NCBI GenBank assembly: GCA_914767715.1
Contig: OU612069.1
Coordinates: 22,069,387 to 22,133,386 of the forward strand
Source: Membranipora membranacea
Lineage: Eukaryota; Bryozoa; Gymnolaemata; Cheilostomatida; Membraniporidae
Direction: 5' to 3'
DNA: 64,000 nt
This document shows, in pieces, positions 46,987 to 60,000 of the stretch; the stretch's first letter is position 1; every line of letters starts with the position of its first letter. The notes under the pieces are model-generated. The model saw only the letters and a program-made list of their open reading frames with translations. It ran no database searches and was not told where the DNA came from. Position numbers and translations under genes: made by a program.

Positions 46987-48009
46987 GAGAATATCATGTA
47001 CTGTATTTTGTAAATACATCGTGTTATAATGATAACTGGCAATGCTTTTATCGACCATAAAAAGATAGCATGTCCAAACGAAAATCATGAGCAATAAAGT
47101 ACACTTTCATCGTCATATTCTAGATATGAATGAAGCTCGCATCTAAAAATCAGTGTTTTGAACGTTCATCCACTTTGCTGAACATGAATAATCGTTTTTC
47201 CCTTAGTTACAACACAACAGCGGAACCCTTTCATTTCATTTCATTTCTTCAAGCGGCTAAATGTCGGGTTTTACAAAATAAACACATAGGAATATACATA
47301 GGTTACATGTGGTATTTAAATGCTGGCATTTCATCAAAGATGGTTTAGTTTGGTCCTCAAATGATAATGGTTAACAAATACGGCCTAAAAATCATTTCAC
47401 AGGCAGACACATAAAAATAATACAGTAATAATACAAACATAATAATGGTAACATGAAAATATTAATATGCATACAGATGGTGCATCAAATGAATTCAAGC
47501 AAGTCTCATTTATCTACCCTGCTGCTCGTATACAATGTTTTAGCTCTGTTATCAGCTTCATACAGGGGAGCCAAAGTACATGTTATTATCTGTAGATAGA
47601 AGTTTTCTCCTCTTGCCGGCTGCCAGTAGACTGGTGGACGACTCCTGTCTCTTCAGCTTCTTCTTCTTATCTTCTGTAAGTAATGGAGGGCGTTATTAGT
47701 TTACTGGCAACAATACAACAAGTGACAGCACTTCAACAAATGCACAAATCCAAATATGCATGAATTGTCCTCTTATTAAAGGTGTATTAAGACTGATAGC
47801 TTTAAGCCGAAAGGAAGCATCAAAGTTATCACAGCTGGTTTTTGATGCCTTGGGACTGTGTATCTGTGGCACCAAAGAAAATGTAGAGAATGGAAAAATC
47901 TATCAAGATTTTCATTGCTTTATTTACAATTTGCAAAGTAATTGCTGTGTTGCTCTATCATGTAGTAATGCTATCTATTGCTGATCAATAATCATAGGCG
48001 AACACTCAG
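46987..48009 (-). repeat. KIF4 3'-end duplication, proximal copy
   Basis: Partner of 45577-46631. Similarity ends sharply at the word AACACTCAG on the right (46631 and 48009). Confidence 0.9.
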
Positions 48010-51000
48010 CTAAACCGCAAGCTAGAGGATTGCAAAACGTATAGGCCTACCGCTCCACAGAAAAACAAGTTAAATAATAGAGCTGAAGTTATTGAGGCCA
48101 CACCCACCTTTGCCGACTGGCTCCTCCCCTGTAGAGGAGTCATGTGACTTATCCACATCGAATGTAGTATTGAGTGTATTAGAACTTCCTGTACTGGTAT
48201 TATCTGTAGATTTTCTCTCGAATGTTCTGTTCAGTACAGTAGTGAGAGATGAGTCACCGCCTGATGTGTTACTAACAGTCTGTAATCATACACAAGATGA
48301 TATAACAAAGATATGTGGACTTGAGTAGGTTACTCTGATGTGTCAACATATCAAGCTCTGACATAACGTACTATATGCAATTTGTCCTTGTCATGAGTCA
48401 TACAGGATGATTTTGGGATGTTGTTAAGTTTCAAGAAATGGTTTGATAGAAAGGGTTTTCATGCCTAGTGGGAACAAACAGCCAGAAGAACTGGGCAACA
48501 AGAGGTCATGATCAGATATAGCCTGTCTTGACAAGCTTTGTTTGTTGTTCCCCCAACAACAAAGCTTGTCAAGACAGAACATCATCAGATAATTCCATAA
48601 TTTTGCAATCTAGTAATATGGAAAGTTTTTTGAAAATGTCCTACCTAATAAGCAATGTATGCAAAGTTTTCTAAACACATAAACAGGTGAGCTACAGGAT
48701 TATTTTGACACAACCAAATAATATGATCGTCCTAGACACACATACCTCCGGATTTTGACACATATTGAGAGTACATCCACAGAGAGGACCGCAGGCTCGG
48801 CTCTTAGTACGACAGCTACACACCCTCTTACTACAGTTAGTCTTACAGAGACAGCGCGAGAAGGACGAGGTACGGCGAAGTCTCTTAACCTCTGGAGTCA
48901 GGTGCCAGCTAAGCTCGGCAGGGTCACAATCAGCTGGGTCAAAATCAGGGTCTAGAAAAGGAATAAAACATATTGATTTTCGGGTGAAATTGCCCCAGGT
49001 TATCTAGACTTCACAGTACGGAATGAGTGAAATATTATGGAAAAATATTTCTAGTTACTAGAAGATAAACACCTGAAGCTTCGATATGTAGGGCTAAGAT
49101 GGTCAGTTAGGAGCACAGATAGGGTACTGACAGAACCGCAATCATACAGTTGTGTAACACATTCATTTTTTTACTACAATTTGATGGATTAATTTAGGAA
49201 TGCTCTTTACCGAGTCATTAAATACTGCTACATCATGTAAGTACTGAAACCTTAATCCACTGAGAGTTTTTACAGCACTCCATCAAAACCGAGTACAATA
49301 TGAAATCCATCAAGGAAATTCTAAATACATGATTGGTCCATTTGTTAATCCCTAACATTTTACAGTATACTCCTCTTAATTCAGACTTTAGAATTTAGAG
49401 CTCCTGTTAATTCAGACAAGGAAAATGGGTCCCTTCAGCCTTATCACATTGCATTCTTATGTCACCTAATTCAGACTCTCCTTGATTAGGACATTGTTTG
49501 CGGTCCATAGAGGGTTGAATTAAGTGAACTGCAGTTTATTTCCCACATACCATTATTCTCATCGTTCTCGTCCTCATCACCCGATGACTGATCCTCCAGT
49601 AAAAAGCTGTCGTCTTCTGGTACTGTCTGTATCCTTGTCTCCACTGTTAGCTTATTATCTGTACGCTTAGCCTTAGTCTTCATCTGACGGACAGAGAATG
49701 TGAGACAAATAAGACATCAGTACAGACCATAATAATTATCTATCGTTGATGCTCTAAGTTTATTCAGATTCTAAATTGATAAATGTGCAGTACCGAGGTT
49801 ACTTTCAAGGATGATCTAAATGTAACAAAGATATAATACAAAGCAGAGGCACTATTTATCGCTTTGCAGATTAAACAACGATCAGCCATATCTGAAAGAG
49901 GATGGTTGTTAAAATAGTCAATTGAGAAAGCATTAAACAGAAAAAAACAAATTTAAATTTGGATAGAAACTTGGATAGACCCACAAAATTTGCAACCCAA
50001 TGCTATGATTAGATCTTGAGACCATTTTACTCACCTTGAGTTTTTTGTTGGTTTTATTTTTAGCAGTGACAGAGACTTTATCTAGATAAGGAGATGATCC
50101 TGTAGCTTTGTTTAGATCTGGGAATCTCTCTCCTGGTAATCCACTCTTAGGTGTGACTGTGACAAATTATAAATAAAATTGTAAGAAAAATATAACACAA
50201 AAAGATATAGGCCTACACACAACACCTAGGTAGCTACGATCAAAACATGAATTTAAATGGTCCCAAACCACAATTTAAAGTCCATGTTATAAATTTTTCT
50301 ATATAAGCAACTGAATTGAACATGGCTTATAAACATGGAGGCTTGCATTTAAATATACATTAATGGTTGTGTGAGTCAATAACGGCTGCAGCTTGGCTGT
50401 TTGAGATTCAACGATTGACCAGTTTACCATTGATTGGTTCTAAAAAATGTATCATATTTCAGTGTTAGTAGTGCGGAGTGAGCACATATAAATCAGGGTT
50501 GGATTTGGTACATGAACCAGGAAGAAAGCATGAAATCAAATGCGCATACCATCTTCAATGGATGGCTCAATGAAAATTTCTGAAATGCCGCTATTTAGAA
50601 TTTCAATAGAGGCATAAAAGGGAGTTATCATCTGAATGTCAATGTGGGGACAACTCTTAAAATCAGAATTTCAATATATTATTCATAATTTCTATATCCA
50701 CAGTATCAACAAAACTTTGTTGATGATTTCGATGCAACTGGAGGTATCGGGCCCTTCAATATCACGGAAGACATGCAATGTAAAACATCAGCTTAATTTC
50801 TTATATTGTTTTGTCAAGTCAAGTATGTTTTCAGTAGAGTATAATTATAATGGTCATTTCTCACACTGAAAATCCATCTTAGATAATCCATAAATTTATT
50901 TTTGTTTGTGAAACATGGTTTCACTTATTTCTTGCAGCCTGTGACAGCAGAAATAGTGCCAGATCGTCCAAATGATCAGTTTAACTGGTCATTGAATGTA

Positions 51001-54000
51001 ACTAGGCCATTGAGGAATAGGTATACACACGAGGGTGCTGGGGGCTAGAACAATCAATCTTGAAAGCTCCCCCAGGCAGTATATAGCAAGCGTGTAAACC
51101 AATTGCACCATCTCACCATCCCTGGAGGTGACATGGCGCAATTAGTTGTGCACCATTGAATACAAAATAATGGATATAAAGTGTGGGATATATAAACCAA
51201 AATAAGCATATATGATATAAACTGGTCGTTGGATAAGTGAAGTGTTTACAGTAAATCACTCACATGATTTATATGGAGTCTGAGCTGCCAGATCAGATGC
51301 TGCCTTCAGTTTTCTCTCCAGCTCATCAATCTGTCTGTTCTTATCTTCTAATTCATCATTCAGTGAGGTGAGGTCTAACTGCATAGACTACGAGAGACAA
51401 AATAAAATGTTAGTCTAACTGCATAGACTGTGAGAGACAAAATAACAGGTTGGATTTAACTGCATAGACGTGAAAGGCATAACAACATGTTAGGTCTGAC
51501 TGCATACACTGTGAAAGGCATAACAACAGGTCAGGTCTAATTGCATAGACTGTGAGAGACACATTAACATGTTAGGTCTAACCGCATAGACTATGAGAGA
51601 CAAAATAACAGGTCAGGTCTAACTGCATAGGCTGTGAGAGACAAAATTACATGTCAGGTCTAACTGCATAGACTGTGAGGGACAAGATAACAGGTCAGGT
51701 CTGACTGCATAGACTGTGAGAGACAAAATAACAGGTCAGGTCTAACTGCATAGACTGTGATAGACAAAATCACAGGTCAGGTCAGACTGCATAGACTGTG
51801 AGAGACAAAATCATAGGTCAGGTCTGACTGCATAGACTATGAGAGACAAAATAACAGGTCAGATCTATCTGCATAGACTATGAGAGACAAAATAACAGGT
51901 CAGATCTATCTGCATAGACTGTGAGAGACAAAATAACTGGTCAGATCTAACTGCATAGACTGTGAGAGACAAAATAACAGGTCAGATCTAACTGCATAGA
52001 CTGTGAGAGACAAAATAACAGGTCAGATCTAACTGCATAGACTATGAGAGACAAAATCACAGGTCAGGTCAGACTGCATAGACTGTGAGAGACAAAATAC
52101 TAGGTCAGGTCTAACTGCATAGACTGTGATAGACAAAATCACAGGTCAGGTCTGACTGCATAGACTGTGAGAGACAAAATAACAGTGTCAGGTCTGACTG
52201 CATAGACTGTGAGAGACAAAATCACAGGTCAGGTCTGACTGCATAGACTGTGAGAGACAAAATAACAGGTCAGGTCTAACTGCATAAACTGTGAGAGACA
52301 AAATAACAGGTCAGATCTAACTGCATAGACTATGCGAGACAAAATCACAGGCCAGGTCAGACTGCATAGACTGTGAGAGACAAAATACTAGGTCAGGTCT
52401 AAATGCATAGACTGTGATAGACAAAATCACAGGTCAGGTCTGACTGCATAGACTATGAGAGACAAAATAACAGGTCAGGTCTGACTGCATAGACTGTGAG
52501 AGACATGCTAACATGTCAGGTCTAACTGCATAGACTGTGGGAGACAAAATAACAGCTTAGGTCTAACTTCATAGACTGTGGGAAACATGACAACACGCAT
52601 GTGTACGTATGCGGAGTATGTTAGTTGCTATCCTCATATGATGACTAGCCATGTACTAATACTGAACACGCTGATCGTATTTCAGTCTTTGGGATTAATG
52701 TTATATACAATGTTGGCATCACTCATAGTTTTGGTTGGTCACATTGGGTAAACACAACATTTTGAAAATGGTCTATGGGTCAGATGTTTACTACTTTAAG
52801 TGGAAACGAATTAGGCACAAGCAAATGGCTAAACCAGCAAAAGGTACCAACATAGCAAAATCAGTCATCAAGTACTAACTCCATGACAATGCGTCAGGAT
52901 ATTAATTAATCATAACAGTAAAGCTGACAATTGAAACAACCAAATCAAAACTTACATTAATATCAAGTTGTGAGGTGTTCCCTCCGGCCTTCCCTAGTTC
53001 AGATTTCAGTGCAGCTAACTTCCTGTCATAATTTGTCTTCATTATCTGCAATCAAATAGTAAATACGCAACATGCCATGACTCCAAGCAGATCCTACCTA
53101 GCTTTGTCACGGCAAGGCTAGATTCTACTCATCAGCGTGACACGGCTCGACGCTACCCATCACGCCCTAGCTGTGAAAAGAAGCTTTTCTATTGCGAAAC
53201 CGCTATGAAACTTGAATGCCTGGACTGTCATATCGGAAGGATTGCTGGCTAATTAGTGGTAGTAATTTGTTCCCAACTTGTTTCTCAAATTAAAAGAATA
53301 TTTCCTGTTTACTACCTCATGGAGTGAAAATATCATGGAAACCTTCTTTTCATTGCAGTTCTGACAGGCAAGGAGTATTTCCAGGTGATACGCATAGAAA
53401 GATTCGCAAACCATTGTCTATCTTTACACCACTGCTGCCACTTACGCAACTGTGTGCTTGTTGAATTCTGTACACCTCAAAACTAATAATATGAGGCTGC
53501 AATCTCGGCATGGTCTTCTAATGGGCAAATAATTTGCACAAACTAATCGTTAAAATCAGGTATGAAGTTAATCTTCTAGCGTATGTAGTGATGAAGTTAC
53601 CGTCTTACCCGTGGACAATAATAACTTCATCACCCAGTGCGTTAATTTCATACCCTGATTTTGAAGATCAGTTTGTGCAATTCATTTGCCCAGTAAGTAA
53701 CAATTATGAGATTAAATCCTCAATAAGTTATCTTTGAGCTACACACAATTCGAAGAGCACAAATTTGCTTGAGCGGCAGCAGTAGTTTAAGTAAATATAA
53801 AAATGATTTAGTACCTTCATCTCATTGAAGTGATATTCCTCCATCTCTGATATCTCTTGTGTTAGAGAAGCTATCTGCCTGGTGTTAGTGTCTGTATCTT
53901 CTGTTGTGTGTTTGTAAGTAGACTCGGTAAGTAACGTCTCCAACTTATACTGTACTGCCTGATAATGCATTTATTAACAATATATCATCATATGATATAC

Positions 54001-57000
54001 TGCTACTTGATTGAAATTATCTGCAGAACGTGCCAAGGACAGTCGCCACTCAAGTTGTTAGAACTATCTCATTGAGGCAATTCTTTCTTTTTTTTACATA
54101 GTTATGCTATTTACAGAATTAAATATACAAAAGAAATCACTACATTGAAAAAATACATTTTGACATAATAGATGTATGTTTCATTCAGCCTCAACTTATC
54201 TTTTGACAACTCCTCTCCCTTGGTTTGTAAAATAATTGAAAGCTTCCATTGGACCCTTGTATTTATAGCTTGAACTGGGAGTCAAATTGCTGGTGGTATG
54301 TCATCGGCTGGAGCGGAAACTGGGTTGAAAGACCAACATAAGCTAAGGCTACAACCCACTCTCTTTACCGTTACCAGTAGGTGACTTTGACTGCTTGGTT
54401 AGCTATACAAACATAACATATTCCCTTCCAAACCAATATGCTACAACATTCAACAAATCCTACACCCTGAATGCATCAACAAAATACAAAACTAGGTATA
54501 ACACTTCAAAGTTGGCTATGAGTCCTATCAGAATCTAATATACCATGTTAGTAAGATGTCTGATGGCACAGCGAGATTCCACCATGCTGGTCAGTTTCTC
54601 ACTCAGCGGCTGACTTTTAGCTGTTTTAGCGTCCTGTAACTTCTGATTAAACTCGGCTATAGAGGCTGTGCTGTAAATATAAAATGTGACTCATATAAAT
54701 GAAATGTTAGTTGGTTATATGCATATTATTATTTTGGTAATGGCTGACAAAAATCAAGACCAGCTCAAAATGCAATCACTGGGTTCTGCATGATGGGGCT
54801 CTGCTGCACTAATGGTTATGATACTACAAGATGTTCCCTCTCTGATTTTCAGAGATGTAAAAGGTCTGCTATAACAAAGCCATGACATCGGTATAACATG
54901 ACTGGTACATTGTTATCGCTCTTACCAGAGGCTTAGTTGAGTTTGCAGTAGCTTAGCCTGAGTTTCAGCACCACTTTTAGCCTTAGTTAGTTTAAGTTGT
55001 TTACTAAGCTCCGCCCTCTGAGTCTGCTGATCTGATAATAATCTCTCCGCCTCTTTTATACTCACCTGAAAATCAAAAAAAAAATTGATCAGCAGATTCA
55101 ACAGACTTTGAATATTGCTATCTTGATTTCAAATAATAAATGAAAAAGAAACATGTTATTCATCTAAATGTATAAAAAAAAATCGAACATTTTGCAGCCA
55201 TATCCGCATTTGCGTTGATAAATGTTGTGCATATTTAGCAGAGTGATCATGTGATACATTTGAAACCAGGATATCCTCAGAAGGATAATGGTATGAAGAT
55301 CCAAGATTAATTAAATAATTAGGGTAAGCTTCTAAATTGACCCTGAAAATCAGTGACGCCCATCATAATAGTGTAATCTTGATGTCGGTGTGACTCACCA
55401 TAACCTCGACCTCGTCTCCTATAAGAGATTTAACTCTAGTACCGATATTACTCATATCTCTACTATCCCCTCCCCCTCCGCCAGGTCGCTGGCTGTGCCT
55501 CTCTCTCGATGTCTTCTGTCTCTCTAATGCTTCCTTTAGGCGCTTGTTAGCCTGTGAGTAGAATAGTGGAGATATAAAGATGATGTTAAGGGTGTTGTTC
55601 ATGCTAACTTCTACTACTTCACAGTTGCAGGTGATGTTTTAACGAGACGTATCGATGTTTGTGTGAAGAAGGCAGTTTTGCCAAATTTCACAAGATTCAA
55701 AGCTACGAGCAGGCATGAACATGTAAAATTGGTAAGATTCAGATCAAAGATGTAACTATCACCCTTCACCCTATGAGTGTTGCCTTGACCAGATACAAAA
55801 ATATGTGTCCTCAAATTTCAACTTACCATGGCCGCCTCTTCAGCTTTACGTTTGTAGAAGGCCTGAGATCTGTTATGTTGTAGTTCCATCTTAGCCATAT
55901 CACACTATAAAAAGCAGACATAACTTGTTTTCAAGATTTATCACTTGTTGCTTCCGGCCAATAAACATCCTCACAGTGAATAAACGCGGGTCATAGATTG
56001 TCATATTTCAATTGAAGATAACAAATGGAGTTTATGCGCACAGCTAGTTGAAACAGGATTTGAGATAAGGAAAAAACTCTTAGTTTGGATTATGTCTCTG
56101 CTGCAGGATCATAGGCAATTCTCAGTAAACAAAACTAGCAAATTAGGGCAATCGAGAATATTGTGATCATTGAGGTCTCAAACTTGATGCTCCAATCAGT
56201 AGATAGATATATTTATTATCAAAATTAATAACATTTGTACTAAAAACAATCAGTCACAATGCAGTGTTGCCTCAAACTCTAAGCCTACGATAGGATACCT
56301 CTCGTTTGCGATCTTTAGCCTTGAGCTGCATTAGTTTCTTATCTTGCTCCATTTTCCACTTTCTGAAGTTCTCAGACTCTTCCTTGATCTGTTTCATGAG
56401 TCGAACTCTCTGCTGCTTCATCCCCATAATCTCCTTGTTCATCTTATCCAACTACAATGAATAAACGGTGTGAACAAAATTGCAGCTGAATATTGAATCA
56501 GAAATGAAGAGATAAAACTTCAAAACATATAAAACAGTAAATTCCAAATGATATACGGTGACTGGCAAAAAAACAATGAAGTAGTGTAGTTTTGTGAAGG
56601 AAACAATTAAGAGTAGGATATTTATTCAACAACAATAAGCAATAAATATCTCTAGAGAAATGAAAAGACACATCGAGCCATTCTTCTCAGGGTACCAAGA
56701 TGCACTTTTAGCATCATTTTTGCCCGATTAAGAGGACTCAGTCACATTTAGTCAATGCATGAGTGTTGCTGTGCTGTATCGGGAACACACCTGATCAGGA
56801 TCGGTAACAGCACAAATGAGTGAGTCATCGTATGGCAATAAATGTGTGTGGTCGTATCACCCTCCCCCCATCTATTAAAATTCGCATTATGGGTAACCAA
56901 TCCAACGCCTTCTACTTCTCACCTGTTTATCTGTTTGCTCTTTCATCTTGACCACCCTGCTTTGCTCCTTCAGTTTTCTCTTCAGGTCAGTCATCTTCTG

Positions 57001-60000
57001 CTCAAGCTCTTTTAGACGCTGTCGTCTCTGCTCGCTAATCTTACCAAGCGCTGCCGACGATTTATTACCTGCTAACTGCTGACTCAGTCTATCCTTCTCA
57101 TCTTCTAGTGTCTTAATCTACGACAATGTAATGTGTGGTATGTGATATCAATCTTACAGCTTTACCAGAGACCAAAGCATGTTATAGTCAGTCAGATATT
57201 ATGACAAATTCATGTCATATTTGCATGGATGAAAACGTCAATGCTTTTCTTCGCAGGAATTATGGATGGAGGACAGAGTGCCACCCGTAACTCTCAAAAC
57301 ATACATCAGTCATCGGGTAGACTTAGGGTTTATAACAGGTTGAGTTTTAAATCTACTTTGAGAGAGTCCCAGCGGCGCCCCTTTAATCTCTCTCCTCTAC
57401 AGACTATATTTTATCTATTATAGTTGGCGAGTAGAGTCAAGTTTTAATACCACATCTCCTATGTAACTTACAGAATAAAAAGTAAAAAACAAAAAAAACT
57501 CAGTACCAGAAACTTACAGCAAGAGATCGTGGCACATTTAACCAAACCAACACTGCCTAGTACCTCCAATATTTTATTCGGTAATTATTGTGATAAAACA
57601 TTTGGGCCTCTAATTGGGAGTGTCTTTCCTACACCAACTATAACCTCTCCAAGAGAAGCACACTTTTGTTGAGGCTTCACGGTTCATAACCATAGAAAAA
57701 TTTCTTGTGGAAAATCCTTAAACCACTGCTGCCACAGCTGGGCTTTGCCCAGCATAGCCACCAGTCAAAGATTTAAATAGAGAGTTGTGGCATCAAAACA
57801 TCTAGCCAGTAGCTTTGCATGGAATCATATGGGCTCTCAAAATGTGCAGAGTATCTTCTTCCCCAGCCATCCACCATTAGTGATGACAAAAGTTGACCCT
57901 GACCAATCAGGTGCCTTTAAAATCTAGCTGACATCCAACATTTTTGGTAGTGTTGGATGTCAGCTAGATTTTAAAGGCACCTGCACATTTTGAGAGCTCA
58001 TATGATTCCATGCAAAGCTACTGGCTAGATGTTTTGATGCCACAACTCTCTATTTAAATTTTTGACTTGTATCTCTGCTGGGCGAAGTGGTTTATATCAT
58101 CATCAATCCGGAGCAGAGTCAGGTGGTTGCGATTCTGAATCATTTAATATGACCAATTATAAACCTGCTACTAACCTTTCTCTCTAAGTTATTCTGTTTC
58201 TGCTGACTTTCCTTCCTCTGCTCCACACTGACACACTCACTCATAAGCTGCTCCTTAGCACTCAGCATATCATTCAGATCCTTGAGCTGACGCGACATCT
58301 TAGCTCTGTGCAGTGTGTATGTCTTAGCATAGACATCGCTATCCTCACCATGCTGCTAATATCATAAGATAAAATATCGGGTACAGTAACGAGGTCTATT
58401 CATCAATTCTTTTGGAAGTTTATTATTGAGAGAATTTTCACAGCACAGTGCTCCAGCTAGAACACTGACAGTTACATGTCGTTTTATTACACAGAGGGGA
58501 AGGGAGTCATGTAGGATGCAGGCAGTATGTCTAGTTTTACTGATCAATGAATATGTAGTTGGCAGTGGGAATTTCATGAAAATGCAGACAATGTTGTTTA
58601 AATGCCAACCCAGTCCATAATTACTCGACCTTGTATGGATAACCTGGAGGAGTAAATACTAGCTAGAGTTTAGTTCAGCTAGTTTTGGGGTTGGGGTTAA
58701 CTTAATTTTAGCTAGCACCATTTACATATTAGCTCATGATCTTGAGTAGATTCTAGTCAGACATAAATTACATTTGGATCAACCTTAAACTACTGCTGCC
58801 ACTCAGACAAATTTGTGCTCATTGAATGCTATATAGCTCCAAGATAACTTATTGAGACTGTAATATCAGAATTATCACCTATTCGCCAAACAATTTGCAC
58901 AAACTATTTTCAAAATCAGGGTGTGAAATTAAGAGATGTACAGTTTGTTTACCTTAGTGACTGCGGTCGGTGCGACCTCACCATCACATCCAGCAGTATC
59001 AGGAGTCAGGGTGCTGGTACAAGTCCTTCCTGTACAGTGGGTGTTGACTGTATCTATAGAGCTTTGTAAGGAGTTGAGTGTACCTAAGCTATTCTCTTCA
59101 GTAAGCTCAGTTATAGTAGTCAGACTTGTATCATGAATCTCTTTACAAAATAAAGTCAGTTAGATGAGGGAACTATTACAAGGGGTTTTTAATTTTATAG
59201 TTCAGATTGATATTTGGTATGTTTGACCTACACCAAAATATCACATATATATTGGAATTCATTTTAATAGACATAGTAGATTGAATAGTTCAAAAAATGA
59301 ACGATAAACTTGAAGATGGAAAATGACAATCGAAGCAAAATAATGGTTGAGATTCCGATTTGGAGTTGTTCTCTATTTTGCCGATATGGGACAACTCAGA
59401 AAGAACTGCAAATGTTTCAAAATAATAACATCCAAACAAGTTCAATTGTACTAAATTGAATGGGCTAATAACCCTAATAACAGTTTATTCTTACTGCAAT
59501 GTGGTAGAGTCAAAATGTTTGTCTTTGGAATAGACATTTTCATTGTTACCAACTAGGTTGACTTAGATTATTGACTAGATTTATCGCAGTGCCAGAGTTG
59601 TCTAGACCTATCCTCTGTGTTTAAAATTAGTTAAACAGACACACAAACTTACCGGACAGCGTGACCTCTAGACTAGCCTTATCCTTATCAAGGTCACACA
59701 GCTGCTGTTGTAGTGTCTTCACTTTCTCGAGCCTCTCTCTCAATTCGGGCTTCAGGTCCGTGTCCTCCAGTGTTTTATCTAACTCATCTACGCTAACACT
59801 ACAAAATATCAAGCATAAATCTATACACAAGGTCTCATTTCAATGCGCTATTCTAGCGCAGGTGGCTTGTGTGGAGTAGTGGCCCTATCTTTTTTCAAAG
59901 GGGCAGAGGGGGATCCTTAAACTGCTTGCAAGCACACAGTAGATCTCCTGATCTAAAAAAAACCTGCGGTAATATGAAGATACAACTCTACTATATACTA

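Noticed and set aside
46382-47984. Identical-looking 74-residue plus-strand open frames at 46382-46606 and 47760-47984
   Set aside because: They lie antisense in the duplicated KIF4 intron; their similarity is explained by the recent duplication, and they show no domain.
48092-49007. Plus-strand open frames rich in Ser/Thr/Val
   Set aside because: They are antisense shadows of the KIF4 Cys-rich-domain exon and the exon after it.
51371-52590. CRISPR-like regular repeats
   Set aside because: Units are contiguous without unique spacers and lie in an animal intron; it is a minisatellite.
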